This document shows, one piece after another, positions 27,841 to 37,295 of a stretch of 64,000 bases of DNA. The notes beneath the pieces are model-generated. The model saw only the letters and a program-made list of their open reading frames with translations, ran no database searches and was not told where the DNA came from. How positions within the stretch are numbered: position 1 is the first letter of the stretch; each line of letters starts with the position of its first letter. The stretch is from Halorubrum sp. CSM-61 (lineage in GTDB: Archaea > Halobacteriota > Halobacteria > Halobacteriales > Haloferacaceae), in contig NZ_RJJW01000012.1 of NCBI RefSeq assembly GCF_003781945.1, positions 19,219 to 83,218 on the forward strand, read 5' to 3'. A program made the translations under genes and the position numbers.

Positions 27841-28551
27841 ATGTCCAATGTGACCATCGATTACCACGGGTTGTCGGCGTTCAGCGTCGACGCGACTCAA
27901 ACGGTCCTCGTCGACCCGTGGCTAGAACCGAACTGGATCGCCGCCGAACCCACCAACTTCGAGGGAACGGACTACATACTCGTGACACACGGTGCGCATG
28001 ACCATCTCGGGTCGACGGCCGAAATCGCTATTGGGACCGACGCGACGGTCATTACTGAACCGGCAGTTGCCGACCATCTCAGTGACCACGGCGTTCCGCA
28101 GGACCAGCTACAAACGATGGTCTGGGGGAACGCCTTCGCGGACGGGGAAATGATAATCCGAGCCTTGGAGACGCGCCACATATCGTATTTCGAAGGGACG
28201 GACGGCCCAGTTTCGGGCACACCCTTGAGCTTCCTCCTCGAGTTCGGTGAGCAGTCGCTGTACTATCTCGGGGACACAGCTATCTTCCGTGACCTAGAGC
28301 TGTTTGGTGAGCTCTACAGCCCCAATACCGCGCTGGTACCGGTCGGGAGCGCCCCCGGTGCGCTGGCTCCCCTCCCGCCCGAGGAAGCCGCACTCGCTAC
28401 CGAATGGCTCGGTGTCAAGAAAGTCGTTCCGGTCCATTACGTCCCCGGGAGTGACGCACCCGAGCGATTCAGTGATGCAGTAGCCGAGCGTGGGTTGGCC
28501 GTAACCGTCGAGACGCTCAAGCCTGGCGACCAACTCACACTTGACGGCTAA
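27841..28551 (+). CDS. MBL-fold hydrolase (UlaG-like)
   Basis: 236 residues from ATG 27841. The metal motif appears as THGAHDHLGS, i.e. HGAHDH with the first position His and the third Ala instead of the usual HxHxDH. Later ligand regions are present (ETRHISYFEG, LYYLGDTAIF, VPVHYVPG). The UlaG-like subfamily includes lactonases acting on sugar acids such as ascorbate 6-phosphate, which would fit this island. The atypical H-G-A-H-D-H leaves activity uncertain. Confidence 0.75.
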   Translation: MSNVTIDYHGLSAFSVDATQTVLVDPWLEPNWIAAEPTNFEGTDYILVTHGAHDHLGSTAEIAIGTDATVITEPAVADHLSDHGVPQDQLQTMVWGNAFADGEMIIRALETRHISYFEGTDGPVSGTPLSFLLEFGEQSLYYLGDTAIFRDLELFGELYSPNTALVPVGSAPGALAPLPPEEAALATEWLGVKKVVPVHYVPGSDAPERFSDAVAERGLAVTVETLKPGDQLTLDG

Positions 28552-28654
28552 GCGACGACGCGCGTAGCGCCGTCACCGACAGACGAGAGACTCCGCACAG
28601 CGCGGGCGCGATATCCAAGACTTTTTTATGTTGGATAATGACGGTTATCTTGTT

Positions 28655-29752
28655 ATGGTACCACAAGCAAAGGCAGCGGTTCTACAAGAGATATCCGAAC
28701 CGTCAACGAATCCCATCGAAGTGACCGAGTTCGACGTTCCAGCTGTCGGTAGCAACGACGTTCTGTTACGCACGAAAATGGCTGGAGTCTGTGGAACAGA
28801 CGTCCACATTCTCCACGACAAGGTGCCCGGCGTCGTCACACCGTCAATACTCGGTCACGAGAATGTCGGAAAAGTAGAGGAACTGGGCGAGGACGTCACG
28901 ACGGACGCACAGGGCGACCCCCTGTCGGAGGGGGACCGCGTCGTCGTCCTGCCCGAGTCATGTCGGGATTGTTACAACTGCGTCGTACTCGGCGACGAGG
29001 CGAAATGCGAGGACAGGACGAGTGTCGGCGGATGGCTCCGGGCCGACGAACACCCCCACTTCGTCGGTGGATTCGGCGAGTACATCTTCCTTGAAGGCGG
29101 CGGCGAACTGATAAAGATCCCCGACGACATCAGCGACGAAGCCGTCATCATGGGCGATGCCATCCGAATCGCCGTCCACGGGTTCGAGAGGATGGGCGGA
29201 ATCGAATACGGCAGCGATGTTCTCGTACAGGGGCCGGGTCCCGTCGGGCTCGCGGCAGTCGCGATGGCCGACGACAGCGGCGCGGGCAGGATTATCGTCA
29301 CCGGAGCACCGGACGAACGGTTGGAACTCGCAGAGCGGTTCGGTGCCGACCACACCATCAACATCACCGATGTCGACGAGTCGGACCGCATCGAGCGAGT
29401 CCGGTCGATAACTGACGGGCGTGGCGTCGACGCCACGTTCGAGGCGACCGGCTTCCCGCCCGCGGTCAGAGAGGGCCTAGAGATGACCGGAACCAATGGC
29501 TCGTACATGATCATGGGTCACTACGGGGACGCGGGCTCCGTCGAACTCAACCCCCATGACATCAATCGCAAGCAGATCACGGTTGACGGCGCGTGGTCGG
29601 CGGCTACCCGACACTTCGTTCAAGCTCTCCCACTCTTGCGGCGATACCCGTGGACGGAGACCGTGACCGACTACTACGAACTCGAGGAGGTCAACGAAGC
29701 AATTCGCGCGATGGAGGGACAGGAGACTGTCAAAGCCGTCATCGAGCCCTGA
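28655..29752 (+). CDS. zinc-dependent medium-chain dehydrogenase
   Basis: 365 residues from ATG 28655. The catalytic zinc site GVCGTDVH (Cys, His) and GHENVG is seen, with a structural-zinc-like Cys set (ESCRDCYNCVVLGDEAKC). The Rossmann motif is GPGPVGLAAVA. The preferred start follows a TATA-like TTTTTTATG at 28621 by about 27-33 bases, giving a leaderless message. Relatives act on polyols, threonine or sugar alcohols. A decayed relative lies at 31990-32815, so the island once had two such genes. Confidence 0.82.
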   Translation: MVPQAKAAVLQEISEPSTNPIEVTEFDVPAVGSNDVLLRTKMAGVCGTDVHILHDKVPGVVTPSILGHENVGKVEELGEDVTTDAQGDPLSEGDRVVVLPESCRDCYNCVVLGDEAKCEDRTSVGGWLRADEHPHFVGGFGEYIFLEGGGELIKIPDDISDEAVIMGDAIRIAVHGFERMGGIEYGSDVLVQGPGPVGLAAVAMADDSGAGRIIVTGAPDERLELAERFGADHTINITDVDESDRIERVRSITDGRGVDATFEATGFPPAVREGLEMTGTNGSYMIMGHYGDAGSVELNPHDINRKQITVDGAWSAATRHFVQALPLLRRYPWTETVTDYYELEEVNEAIRAMEGQETVKAVIEP

Positions 29753-29843
29753 AGCTACGCCACCAGTTTCCCGTTCTGGGTGTCTCTTTTCTCGGTCGCG
29801 CAGGAAGTTCGTGATCAAAAAAAACTGAGCGACTAGCTGTGTG

Positions 29844-30518
29844 TCAGGTTTCCTCGATGTCGAGTTTTCGGTACGTCTCTTCGAGATTCAGCATGTCGTA
29901 GATGTACTCTCCGTCCTCGATGTGCTCCTTGGCGTCGGACTCGTCCTGTAGTTTCGCGCGTGCGTCCTCAAGAACCTGCTCGGCACGGTCAGCATCTATC
30001 ACTACGACACCTTCGTCGTCGCCGACAACGATGTCACCGGGCTCAACAGAGGCCCCACCACACGAGATAGGGACATTGATAGAGCCGGGATGGGCTTTGT
30101 ACGATCCCTTCGGACTGACGCCGCGTGCGTACACCGGGTAGTCCAGCTCCTCTATCTCCTCTATATCGCGGGCGGCACCGTCGATTACGGTTCCGTGGAG
30201 CCCGTGCTCCTGACACGATGTCGAGACGAGTTCGCCCCAAAGCCCGGCCTCCAAGTACTGGTTCGCATCAATGACGAGAACGTCACCGGGTTCCGCAAGG
30301 GTGACTGCCTTGTGTGCCATCAGGTTGTCTCCAGGATACGTCTTGACAGTGACCGCCGTTCCGGCGGTTGACGCACCGTCGTATACCGGTTTGATTTCGT
30401 GGCTCATCGTGTTTTCGTACTTCGAAGTGACATCGGAGAGGACCGCCGTCGGAATCCCCTGGAATTCTGCGACAAGGTCCGCCGGTGGTCGCTCGATCTC
30501 GGTTTTAACTTCGTGCAT
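29844..30518 (-). CDS. RraA-like aldolase/decarboxylase family protein
   Basis: 224 residues. The family signature is VIDGAARDIEEIEEL (D-G-x-x-R-D), with GDDEGVVVID following. RraA-fold proteins with these residues include 4-hydroxy-4-methyl-2-oxoglutarate aldolases and oxaloacetate decarboxylases; bacterial RraA itself inhibits RNase E, which archaea lack. An aldolase or decarboxylase for a branched or keto sugar acid fits the context. Its start region is 62 bases from a palindrome shared with the iclR promoter, suggesting IclR control. Confidence 0.8.
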   Translation of the reverse strand: MHEVKTEIERPPADLVAEFQGIPTAVLSDVTSKYENTMSHEIKPVYDGASTAGTAVTVKTYPGDNLMAHKAVTLAEPGDVLVIDANQYLEAGLWGELVSTSCQEHGLHGTVIDGAARDIEEIEELDYPVYARGVSPKGSYKAHPGSINVPISCGGASVEPGDIVVGDDEGVVVIDADRAEQVLEDARAKLQDESDAKEHIEDGEYIYDMLNLEETYRKLDIEET

Positions 30519-30580
30519 TCGTCCAAGTGACGAAACTGGTGCGCGTGACTTAATTCATGTGGTATACATTCACACAGTCC

Positions 30581-30597
30581 GTTTCGCCTGATGAAAC
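30581..30597. promoter_or_regulatory. putative IclR operator 1
   Basis: GTTTCGCCTGATGAAAC, a 17-bp interrupted palindrome (GTTTC/GAAAC). It sits upstream of the RraA-like gene (minus strand) and matches the second copy at 15 of 17 positions. Confidence 0.6.
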
Positions 30598-30703
30598 ACA
30601 ATCAACTTAATAGTTCACAGATATTACAGATCGAGAAATATACACCAATATTAAGTGGTAAATTACCGTGTTTTGTTTGATGTCGCGAGTACGGCAGATT
30701 TCT

Positions 30704-30720
30704 GTTTCGCCACATGAAAC
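30704..30720. promoter_or_regulatory. putative IclR operator 2
   Basis: GTTTCGCCACATGAAAC, directly abutting a TATA-like TTTTATTA (30723-30730) about 25 bases before the iclR start. A protein bound here would cover the BRE/TATA region, so autoregulation is likely. Confidence 0.65.
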
Positions 30721-30752
30721 AGTTTTATTACAAACGAACGTGATAGACGGAT

Positions 30753-31493
30753 ATGGTCAAAGCAATCGAAAAGACGCTCACCATTCTAAACACGCTCAGC
30801 GCGATAGGTCCTAGCGGCACTTCCGAACTGGCCGACAAACTAGAAATGCCCCGAAGCACAATTCACCACCACCTCCAAGTGCTCGAATCGCATCAATTCG
30901 TCGTGAACGACAGCGGGACGTATCGACTGACGTTTCGGTTCCTCGAGATAGGCCAAGAGCTTCGACATCAGAACGAGTTGTTCGTCGTCGGTCAATCCGA
31001 GATCAGCGAATTGACCGATAACATCGGGTATCCGGCAGGGATGTACGTCAAGGAACATGGCAGTGCGGTATTGGTGTTCCGGGCCGGACTAGACCCGACA
31101 GTTCCCGTTACGCTATATCCAGGTCGTCATCTCCCTCTCCATGCGACTGCCGCCGGGAAAGCCCTCCTAGCATCGACAGTAGAAAAACCCCGTGTAGAAC
31201 GACTCGCAGAACTGCCGCTCGATGGGTACACCGACAAGACAATCACGTCCCCCGACAAGTTGGCCGAGGACATCCGGACCGTGAGTGACAATGGATATGC
31301 TACTGCGACAGAAGAGCGATGGGAGAGCAGGTGTAGCGTCGCCGTCCCAGTCCACGACGGACGGACACGATCAGCGGTACTGGAGGCCGCTGTGCCGGCC
31401 GCAGAGTTCAGCGAATCGACACTGGAAACGCTGACCACGGAACTCCAACAGACCGTCAACGTCATACAGATAAAATCCGAGTACTCGGAATGA
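30753..31493 (+). CDS. IclR family transcriptional regulator
   Basis: 246 residues. The N-terminal winged helix (TLTILNTLSAIGPSGTSELADKLEMPRSTIHHHLQVLESHQFV) is followed by the IclR effector domain (LPLHATAAGKALLAS, CSVAVPVHD). The family binds small carboxylates or aromatic acids and controls catabolic operons, usually at palindromes near the promoter. Two near-identical palindromes lie in the 230 bases between this gene and the RraA-like gene, so it probably controls both and perhaps the island. Confidence 0.88.
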   Translation: MVKAIEKTLTILNTLSAIGPSGTSELADKLEMPRSTIHHHLQVLESHQFVVNDSGTYRLTFRFLEIGQELRHQNELFVVGQSEISELTDNIGYPAGMYVKEHGSAVLVFRAGLDPTVPVTLYPGRHLPLHATAAGKALLASTVEKPRVERLAELPLDGYTDKTITSPDKLAEDIRTVSDNGYATATEERWESRCSVAVPVHDGRTRSAVLEAAVPAAEFSESTLETLTTELQQTVNVIQIKSEYSE

Positions 31494-31520
31494 ACCGGAT
31501 TCTTGAAACGACGACTTCCG

Positions 31521-31684
31521 GAACGTCGTGGAACCTACAGAGAGTGGCATTACATTCATACGACTGTAAAGCATCGGATCGTGTCTTGTTATCTAAATGG
31601 TGGAACGTCGTAGAACCTACAGAGAGTGGCATTACACTCATACGACTGTAAAGCATCAAATCGTGTATTGTTATCTAAATGGTG
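31521..31684 (+). repeat. 82-bp tandem duplication
   Basis: Units 31521-31602 and 31603-31684 start GAACGTCGT and end TATCTAAATGGTG, with only a handful of substitutions. The repeat lies directly after iclR. A short frame read through it is duplicated as well but shows no known protein. Confidence 0.85.
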
Positions 31685-31946
31685 TTTTTTTTATCGTACC
31701 TCGGCGAGCAAATAGATGACCACATCGGCACCCGACGAAGTTGTCGGGGAATTAGGCACCGACCCGGGGTAGTTTTCGATAGACATTTACAGTAGTACTT
31801 TTGGGCTCTGTAGTTTCGCTAGACGTGAAGCCGACGGCTCCGTTATCTAGGTAGAAAGTAAAGAGGCTGATCGGTGGGATATCAAAAATCCGTCTCCTCA
31901 CGCGTGTTACGGTGGCTAAGGCTAAATCAGCTGTCGCTAATCCGGG

Positions 31947-31981
31947 CGAACCCGCCGACCCTGAAGGGAGTGGCGGGTTCG
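31947..31981. other. strong hairpin with perfect 10-bp stem
   Basis: CGAACCCGCC pairs with GGCGGGTTCG across a 15-base loop, just 3' of the decayed dehydrogenase (minus strand). It could be a remnant of an IS end or a processed terminator. The rest of 31685-31989 shows no gene. Confidence 0.5.
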
Positions 31982-31989
31982 ATGATAGT

Positions 31990-32815
31990 TCATTCTGAGT
32001 CGTCGCTAACGCGGATGACCCCTTTCAAGCTTTCCAGTTCTATCGCCCGATCGAACGCGGCCTCTGTCTTCGAGAATGACTGCTCAAAACTCACGATACA
32101 GTCGACATCGAACTGACCCGTCCTGATACCCTCGATAGCCGTGGATATGTGCCACTGAACCGGAATGAGCCTTTCAGATCGTATTCCCCGTCGATGATCC
32201 CGACGACGTCCGTTGGGAGGCCCGCACCGGAGCTCTCGATGACGACATCGACGCCCTCACTATCCACGTGCTCGTGGATCACGCCGATCGGGTTCGCCGA
32301 AGTGACGTTAACCGTATAATCCACCCCGCGACGCTCGGCCAGCTCTAGCTTCCTCGGGATGACGTCTTTCAACAAAACCGTCGCGCCCCGTACAAGTGAA
32401 ACTTCCGAGACGAGTTGTCCGATGGCCCCCGCCGGTCACCAGCACACAATCTCCTTCGGCGACGAACGCCTGTTCACAGGCATGTATAGCAACACTGAGT
32501 GGTTCAGCGAGTGTGCCTTCACGTAGAGAAACATCCGCCGAAAGCGGGTAGACAAACTCTGCGGGCCACGCGTCGTACTCGGTCAGTGCGCTGTCAACCG
32601 GCGGCAAGGATATATACTCCATCCGCTTACAGAGGTAGTATTCCCTTCCGTGGTACAGTACTGATACTCCCTACAGGGTATTCCCGGCTCGATGGCGACC
32701 CGGTCCGACGAGGCAATATCCGTCACATTCTGGCCGACTTCAACGACGGTTCCTGCTGATTCGTGTCCAACCACGTACGGAAAGACGACAGTGTTGCTGC
32801 TGTTTTCTTCGCGGT
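31990..32815 (-). pseudogene. zinc-dependent dehydrogenase, decayed
   Basis: Fragments in several minus-strand frames give one medium-chain dehydrogenase: GHESAGTVVEVGQNV and IEPGIPCREYQYC (32583-32774), PAEFVYPLSADVSLREGTLAEPLSVAIHACEQ with VLVTGGG (32308-32622), and a C-terminal ASRS-like end (SKTEAAFDRAIELESLKGVIRVS) closing at 31990. The missing N-terminus is bounded by an IS6-type relic starting near 32815. It is a paralogue or alternative of the intact gene at 28655. Confidence 0.8.
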
Positions 32816-32854
32816 GTTAAGTTAAGGAATGGGAGGTCGATAGTTCGAATGTTC

Positions 32855-33510
32855 CATGTCCGAATCCAACCGCTTCAGCGAGTCTACCGATTGGATCGAC
32901 TTGGAATTTGTGTAGCGAGAGCGGTCACCTCGTGAGATTATTGAAAAGGTCATTCGCCACCATCTTGCTGTGTTATCACTTTCGAATACAGTTATTCTTC
33001 TTGAGTATTTAGGTGTCAATCGAAGTCATGTTGCTGTTCACAATTGGGTACAGAAACCCAATCTACAGCCAACTGACGGTGAGATCTCAGATCGCTTTTC
33101 GGTCGACAGAAAGCGATCCGGCTTAACGATAAGCAGTACTGTCTATACGCTGCCGTCGATCCGCAGACGAACAGAATCGTTCATTCGGGGCTGTTCTCGA
33201 CGTGTACGATTCCGATCGCACGAGAATTTCTTACTGAATTAGCTGAGAAACACGATGTAGAAGACGCTCGATTTCTCGTCGATGACGCAAACGATCTGAT
33301 CGGTGGTCTCCGCCGTGAAAACTACAGCTACCGCGTTCAACAACACGGGCTCAGAAATTCTGACAGATATATCTTTTGAATGATGGAAAAGTGAATATCT
33401 TTGTCCTCAAACTATTTTAGCCACGTCGATCCACCAACCGCAGAAACGTGGTTACAAGTCCACACCGTCTGGTGGAATCATGCTAAACGTAACGTGACCA
33501 CTATGGGATC
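32855..33510 (+). pseudogene. IS6-family transposase, decayed
   Basis: Readable pieces: MSESNRFSESTDWIDLEFV then a stop, SLSNTVILLEYLGVNRSHVAVHNWVQKPNLQPT, then shifted frames with FLVDDANDLIGGLRRENYSY and PPTAETWLQVHTVWWN. The left end has GTTAAGTTAAGGAAT (32815), recurring in another relic at 37900-37940, as expected for IS terminal repeats. Several stops and shifts make it inactive. Confidence 0.8.
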
Positions 33511-33552
33511 GTGTAAAGTTAGAGGATGAAACACTTGACTTCAGAGTATCTA

Positions 33553-33640
33553 TGACAGAAATCGAACGTCTCAGCGAACGTATCGCGTGGATCGACTTGT
33601 CGCTTGTAGATAAAGATCGAACACCGCGCTAGGCGATTGA
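33553..33640 (+). pseudogene. IS6-family transposase, N-terminal stub
   Basis: MTEIERLSERIAWIDLSLVDKDRTPR then a stop, the start of a second IS6-type transposase with no remainder. It lies immediately after the relic at 32855, so IS6 elements inserted here repeatedly. Confidence 0.7.
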
Positions 33641-33741
33641 AATGGGGATATACAGTCACTTATATGAAACATTTCTACATTAGGTAAGTGAATTTCTCGA
33701 TAAATACATGATCAGTCGGAGTCCCGTCGCTGTTGCGTTAA

Positions 33742-34374
33742 TTATTCCCAATCATTGTCGGATGATTTGGATTTTGTCGTACAGCCACAGTTGCCCCGCC
33801 GGATCAGCTCTCCAACCGGCGCGTCGGCGCCGCAGTTCGGGCAGACGGCGCGCACGTCGACGAGCACATCGTAGTCGCCCCGGTCCAGCTCGTCCGCGTT
33901 CGCGAGCGATGAGATGGCCGACTCAGCAACAGCGGACACACGCCCCTGAAGCTTCTCGATGGTTTCGACCTTCCGATCGGCCATGTCGTCGTCCGCTACC
34001 GGAAAGCTCGCCCCACGCTCCTGCGTGAGGTACGTGTGGATCGCCTGATGAGTGACGAAGTCCCCGGTGAGCGAGTCGACATCGATCCCCTCGCGTTCGA
34101 GGCGGCGGCGAGCTCGCGTCGACGACGACCCCGACTCGCCGCGGAGCGCCTCGTACGTACTCGGCACGTCGACGTTGAGCGACAAGAGGCTGGTCTCGCG
34201 GAGGGTCGCCTCCAGCACCGCCTCGTTGAACTCGTCGGCAAGGTCCCGCAGGCTCGTCCGCTCGCCCGCCTCGCCGGTCCACGCGGCCTCCAAGTTCGCC
34301 CCCATGCCTTCGAGATCGTACTCCCGAATCACCCGCGCGACCTTCGTGTTCGCGCTATTCGCTTCGGTGGTCAT
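33742..34374 (-). CDS. RdfA-like protein (rod-determining factor family)
   Basis: 210 residues. The N-terminal region (KVARVIREYDLEGMGANLEAAWTG, SLRDLADEFNEAVLEATL), the central RRRLEREGIDVDSLTGDFVTHQAIHTYLT and a C-terminal zinc site (CPNCGADAPVGELIRRGNCGC) match the haloarchaeal RdfA family as I know it. RdfA is linked to rod shape in Haloferax, and paralogues are paired with archaea-specific SMC-like genes, as here. The partner is disrupted, so this paralogue may be an orphan. Confidence 0.8.
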   Translation of the reverse strand: MTTEANSANTKVARVIREYDLEGMGANLEAAWTGEAGERTSLRDLADEFNEAVLEATLRETSLLSLNVDVPSTYEALRGESGSSSTRARRRLEREGIDVDSLTGDFVTHQAIHTYLTQERGASFPVADDDMADRKVETIEKLQGRVSAVAESAISSLANADELDRGDYDVLVDVRAVCPNCGADAPVGELIRRGNCGCTTKSKSSDNDWE

Positions 34375-35893
34375 ACCCGGAGTTCGACTCGGAGAGTGAC
34401 AAAATTATCGGTACATCAATCCATTGTCCCGTCTAGTGGACGTTTCGCCTGAACTGTCTTTACTCTCTGTTAATTCTACAGTCGATGGTTGATCAGTCAA
34501 TTCTCTCGATGTAGGCGTAATCGTCGGGGAGGGCGGCGGCATCCTCGGGGAGGAGGGCGGCGACAAGGTAGTCAGCGTGCGTCCGGAAGTAGTCAACGAC
34601 GCGCGCGATCCGATCCGAGTCGATCGCTTCGAGCGAGTCGAGCAGGACGAACGGGATCGTCTCGTGGACATCGTGAACGAGATACCCTGCGAGAGCGAAC
34701 ACGAGCCCCGTCACCTCGCGCTCGCTCTCCGAGAGGTGATCCACCGTGTCCTCGTAGGCCGTTCCGTCCGAAGAGGAGCGGACGATATGCAGGTCGAACC
34801 GGGTCCGTGTAACCTTGCGGCGGCCCTCGCGGACCTCGGCTTCCCGGCGCTCGATCCAGATCCGGTCGAGATTCTCGTACGCCAAGATGTCGAGGACGGT
34901 CGCCATGTGCTCGTTGAACTCCTCGACGGCGTTCTCCTCGATGCGGTCGACGCGCGTCCGCAGCTCCGTCAGCCGATCGGCGAGCTCCCCGCGTTCGTCC
35001 TTCAGGTCCTCGCGCCGCTCGATCGCGGCCTCCCGCTCCTCGATATCCTCGTCGATATCGTCGATTTCGTCTTCGAGCCGCTCGATCCGGAGCTCGATCC
35101 CGTTCGCCTCGCGATGGAGCTCTAACGCCTCGTCGTACCCGTCGACGTCGATTGATTCGGCCTCGTCCTCCAGCTCCTCGATCTCGTCTCGTTTCGACTC
35201 GATCCGCTCCTCTAGGTTCGCGATCCGCGACTCGGTGGACTCGATCTTCGTCTCGACCGTATCGAGCCGCTCCTCGGCGCGCTCGATCTCGCGCTGGGCC
35301 TCGCGAATCGACGACTGCTGATCGGTGAGTTCCTGGATCTCTGAGCGGATCTCGTTGCGCTCGTCGAGCTTGTCGGAGCGGAGCTCCCGCAGCCTGTCAA
35401 GGGTCGCCTCGATCTGATCGGCCTCGACTTCGGATCCGCAGGTCCAACAGACCGGCCGGTCGTCCGCGGTCAGCGCGGCGGTCGGGTCGTCGCCGGGCGT
35501 TCCCTCGTCGATGTCAACGTCGATCCCCGAGCCGTCCACCATGTCCTCGTTGAACCCGATAACGCTCCCGAGCTCGTTGATGTCTTCGTCGAGGGAGCGC
35601 TTCCGGCGGCGCAGCTCGTCGATGCGCCCGGCGAGACGGTCCGCGTTCTCGTCAGGCTCTTCGGCCTCCTCGACCGTCTCTCGAAGCTCCTCACGCTCCG
35701 CTTTCAGTTCCGAGAGCGTTGAGCGCTCAGTTTCGAGGTCGAATTCCAGGTCGTCGAGGTCGGAGCGAGCGTCTCGGACGCGCTGGAACGCCTCCTCCAT
35801 CTCCTCTTTGCGCGTCCGACTTTCCTCGACGCCGGTGTCGAGCTCGGCGAGTTCCTCGCGGACCGCTTCGAGCTCCGCTTGGGCCTCTTCCAG

Positions 35894-37295
35894 CATCCGT
35901 CTTTAGTTAAGCGAGAAACCGCGTGATAGCGGCGGCTTATCGAGGCATCTTTCGGAAGGAATGAGGAAGTCCAGTCTGTGTACGACAAGGACTCCTCATC
36001 TCGGATTATGCGTCGGCTCACTACACTGTTTCCCTCTGAGTTCCTCGAAGAGCACGCCGAGGAACTCGGCGTGGTCGAACGAGACCGCAAGCTCCAGATC
36101 CCTGCCTTCGTTTGGGCGTTCGTGTTCGGCTTCGCCGCAGGCGAAAGCCGAACACTCGCCGGGTTTAGACGCTGTTACAACTCTACTGCCGATGAGACGA
36201 TTTCGCCGGGTGGATTCTATCAGCGGTTGACACCGACGCTTGCGGAGTACCTCCGCGACCTCGTCGAGCGCGGCCTCGACGAGGTCGCTGTTCCTAACGC
36301 TGTTGACGCTGATATCGACCGATTTAGAGACGTGATGATCGCTGATGGAACGGTGTTGCGGTTACACGAATTTCTCTCAGATCAGTTCGAAGCCCGCCAC
36401 GAGGAGCAGGCTGGAGCGAAGCTCCACCTGCTCCACAATGCCACAGAGCAGACGATTGAACAGCTCGATACTGCTAACGAGAAAACGCACGACAGCACCT
36501 TGTTCAAAACAGGGCCGTGGCTTGAGAATCGCCTCATGCTGTTCGATCTCGCCTACTTCAAGTACCGCCGGTTTGCGCTGATCGACGAAAACAACGGCTA
36601 CTTCGTGAGTCGGCTGAAGCAGAACGCGAATCCGCTGATTACCGGGGAGCTACGGGAATGGCGCGGCCGCGCCATTCCCTTAGAGGGCAAGCAGCTCCGA
36701 GCTGTTCTCGATGATCTTGACCGGAAATACATCGATGTGGAGGTCGAAGTTGAATTCAAACGGGGGCCGTACAATGGGACACAGTCGCTGGATACGAAGC
36801 GGTTTCGCGTCGTCGGCGTCCGCGACGAGGACGCCGACGACTACCACCTGTACATGACGAATTTAGCTAGGGAGGAGTTCTTTCCGGCTGATTTAGCGGA
36901 GATCTACCGCTGTCGGTGGGAAGTTGAGTTGCTGTTCCGGGAGCTGAAGACGCAGTACGAATTGGACGAGTTCGACACGAGTGACGAACACGTGGTGAGG
37001 ATCTTATTGTACGCAGCGTTGCTGTCGCTGCTTGTAAGCCGTGATCTGTTGGATCTAGTCACTGAGCAGGCGGATGATGAGCTTGTGTTTCCGACAGAGC
37101 GCTGGGCGGCGACCTTCCGGTCGCACGCCCAGCTCATTCTCCACGAACTCGGTGAGTTCCTCGGCTACTCACCACCGCCGCTGCTCGGCCGGCTGATCGA
37201 AGACGCTCAAAAGATCCACAAGCAACGACCAATCTTACAAGAGACACTCGCTACCGCTACACAACCGAGGTGTGAGGCTTAACTAAAGACGGATG
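35894..37295 (+). mobile_element. ISH8-type (IS4 family) insertion sequence, complete
   Basis: 1402 bp. Perfect 19-bp terminal inverted repeats (CATCCGTCTTTAGTTAAGC at the left, its complement at the right). It is flanked by an 11-bp target duplication GCCTCTTCCAG (35883-35893 and 37296-37306). One intact transposase gene. Confidence 0.95.
36008..37282 (+). CDS. IS4-family (ISH8-type) DDE transposase
   Basis: 424 residues from ATG 36008 (MRRLTTLFPSEFLEE); the frame opens ten codons earlier. Catalytic Asp in MIADGTVLRL, Asp in ALIDENNGYFV, Glu in the Y-x2-R-x3-E-x6-K motif YRCRWEVELLFRELK. No stop or shift, so probably active. It is nearly identical to the inverted copy at the window end, with a few substitutions such as Asp for Asn and Val for Leu. 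Confidence 0.93.
   Translation: MRRLTTLFPSEFLEEHAEELGVVERDRKLQIPAFVWAFVFGFAAGESRTLAGFRRCYNSTADETISPGGFYQRLTPTLAEYLRDLVERGLDEVAVPNAVDADIDRFRDVMIADGTVLRLHEFLSDQFEARHEEQAGAKLHLLHNATEQTIEQLDTANEKTHDSTLFKTGPWLENRLMLFDLAYFKYRRFALIDENNGYFVSRLKQNANPLITGELREWRGRAIPLEGKQLRAVLDDLDRKYIDVEVEVEFKRGPYNGTQSLDTKRFRVVGVRDEDADDYHLYMTNLAREEFFPADLAEIYRCRWEVELLFRELKTQYELDEFDTSDEHVVRILLYAALLSLLVSRDLLDLVTEQADDELVFPTERWAATFRSHAQLILHELGEFLGYSPPPLLGRLIEDAQKIHKQRPILQETLATATQPRCEA

Noticed and set aside
34577..35125. 182-codon plus-strand frame
   Set aside because: Antisense to the coiled coil of the SMC-like gene, low-complexity and without a start context.
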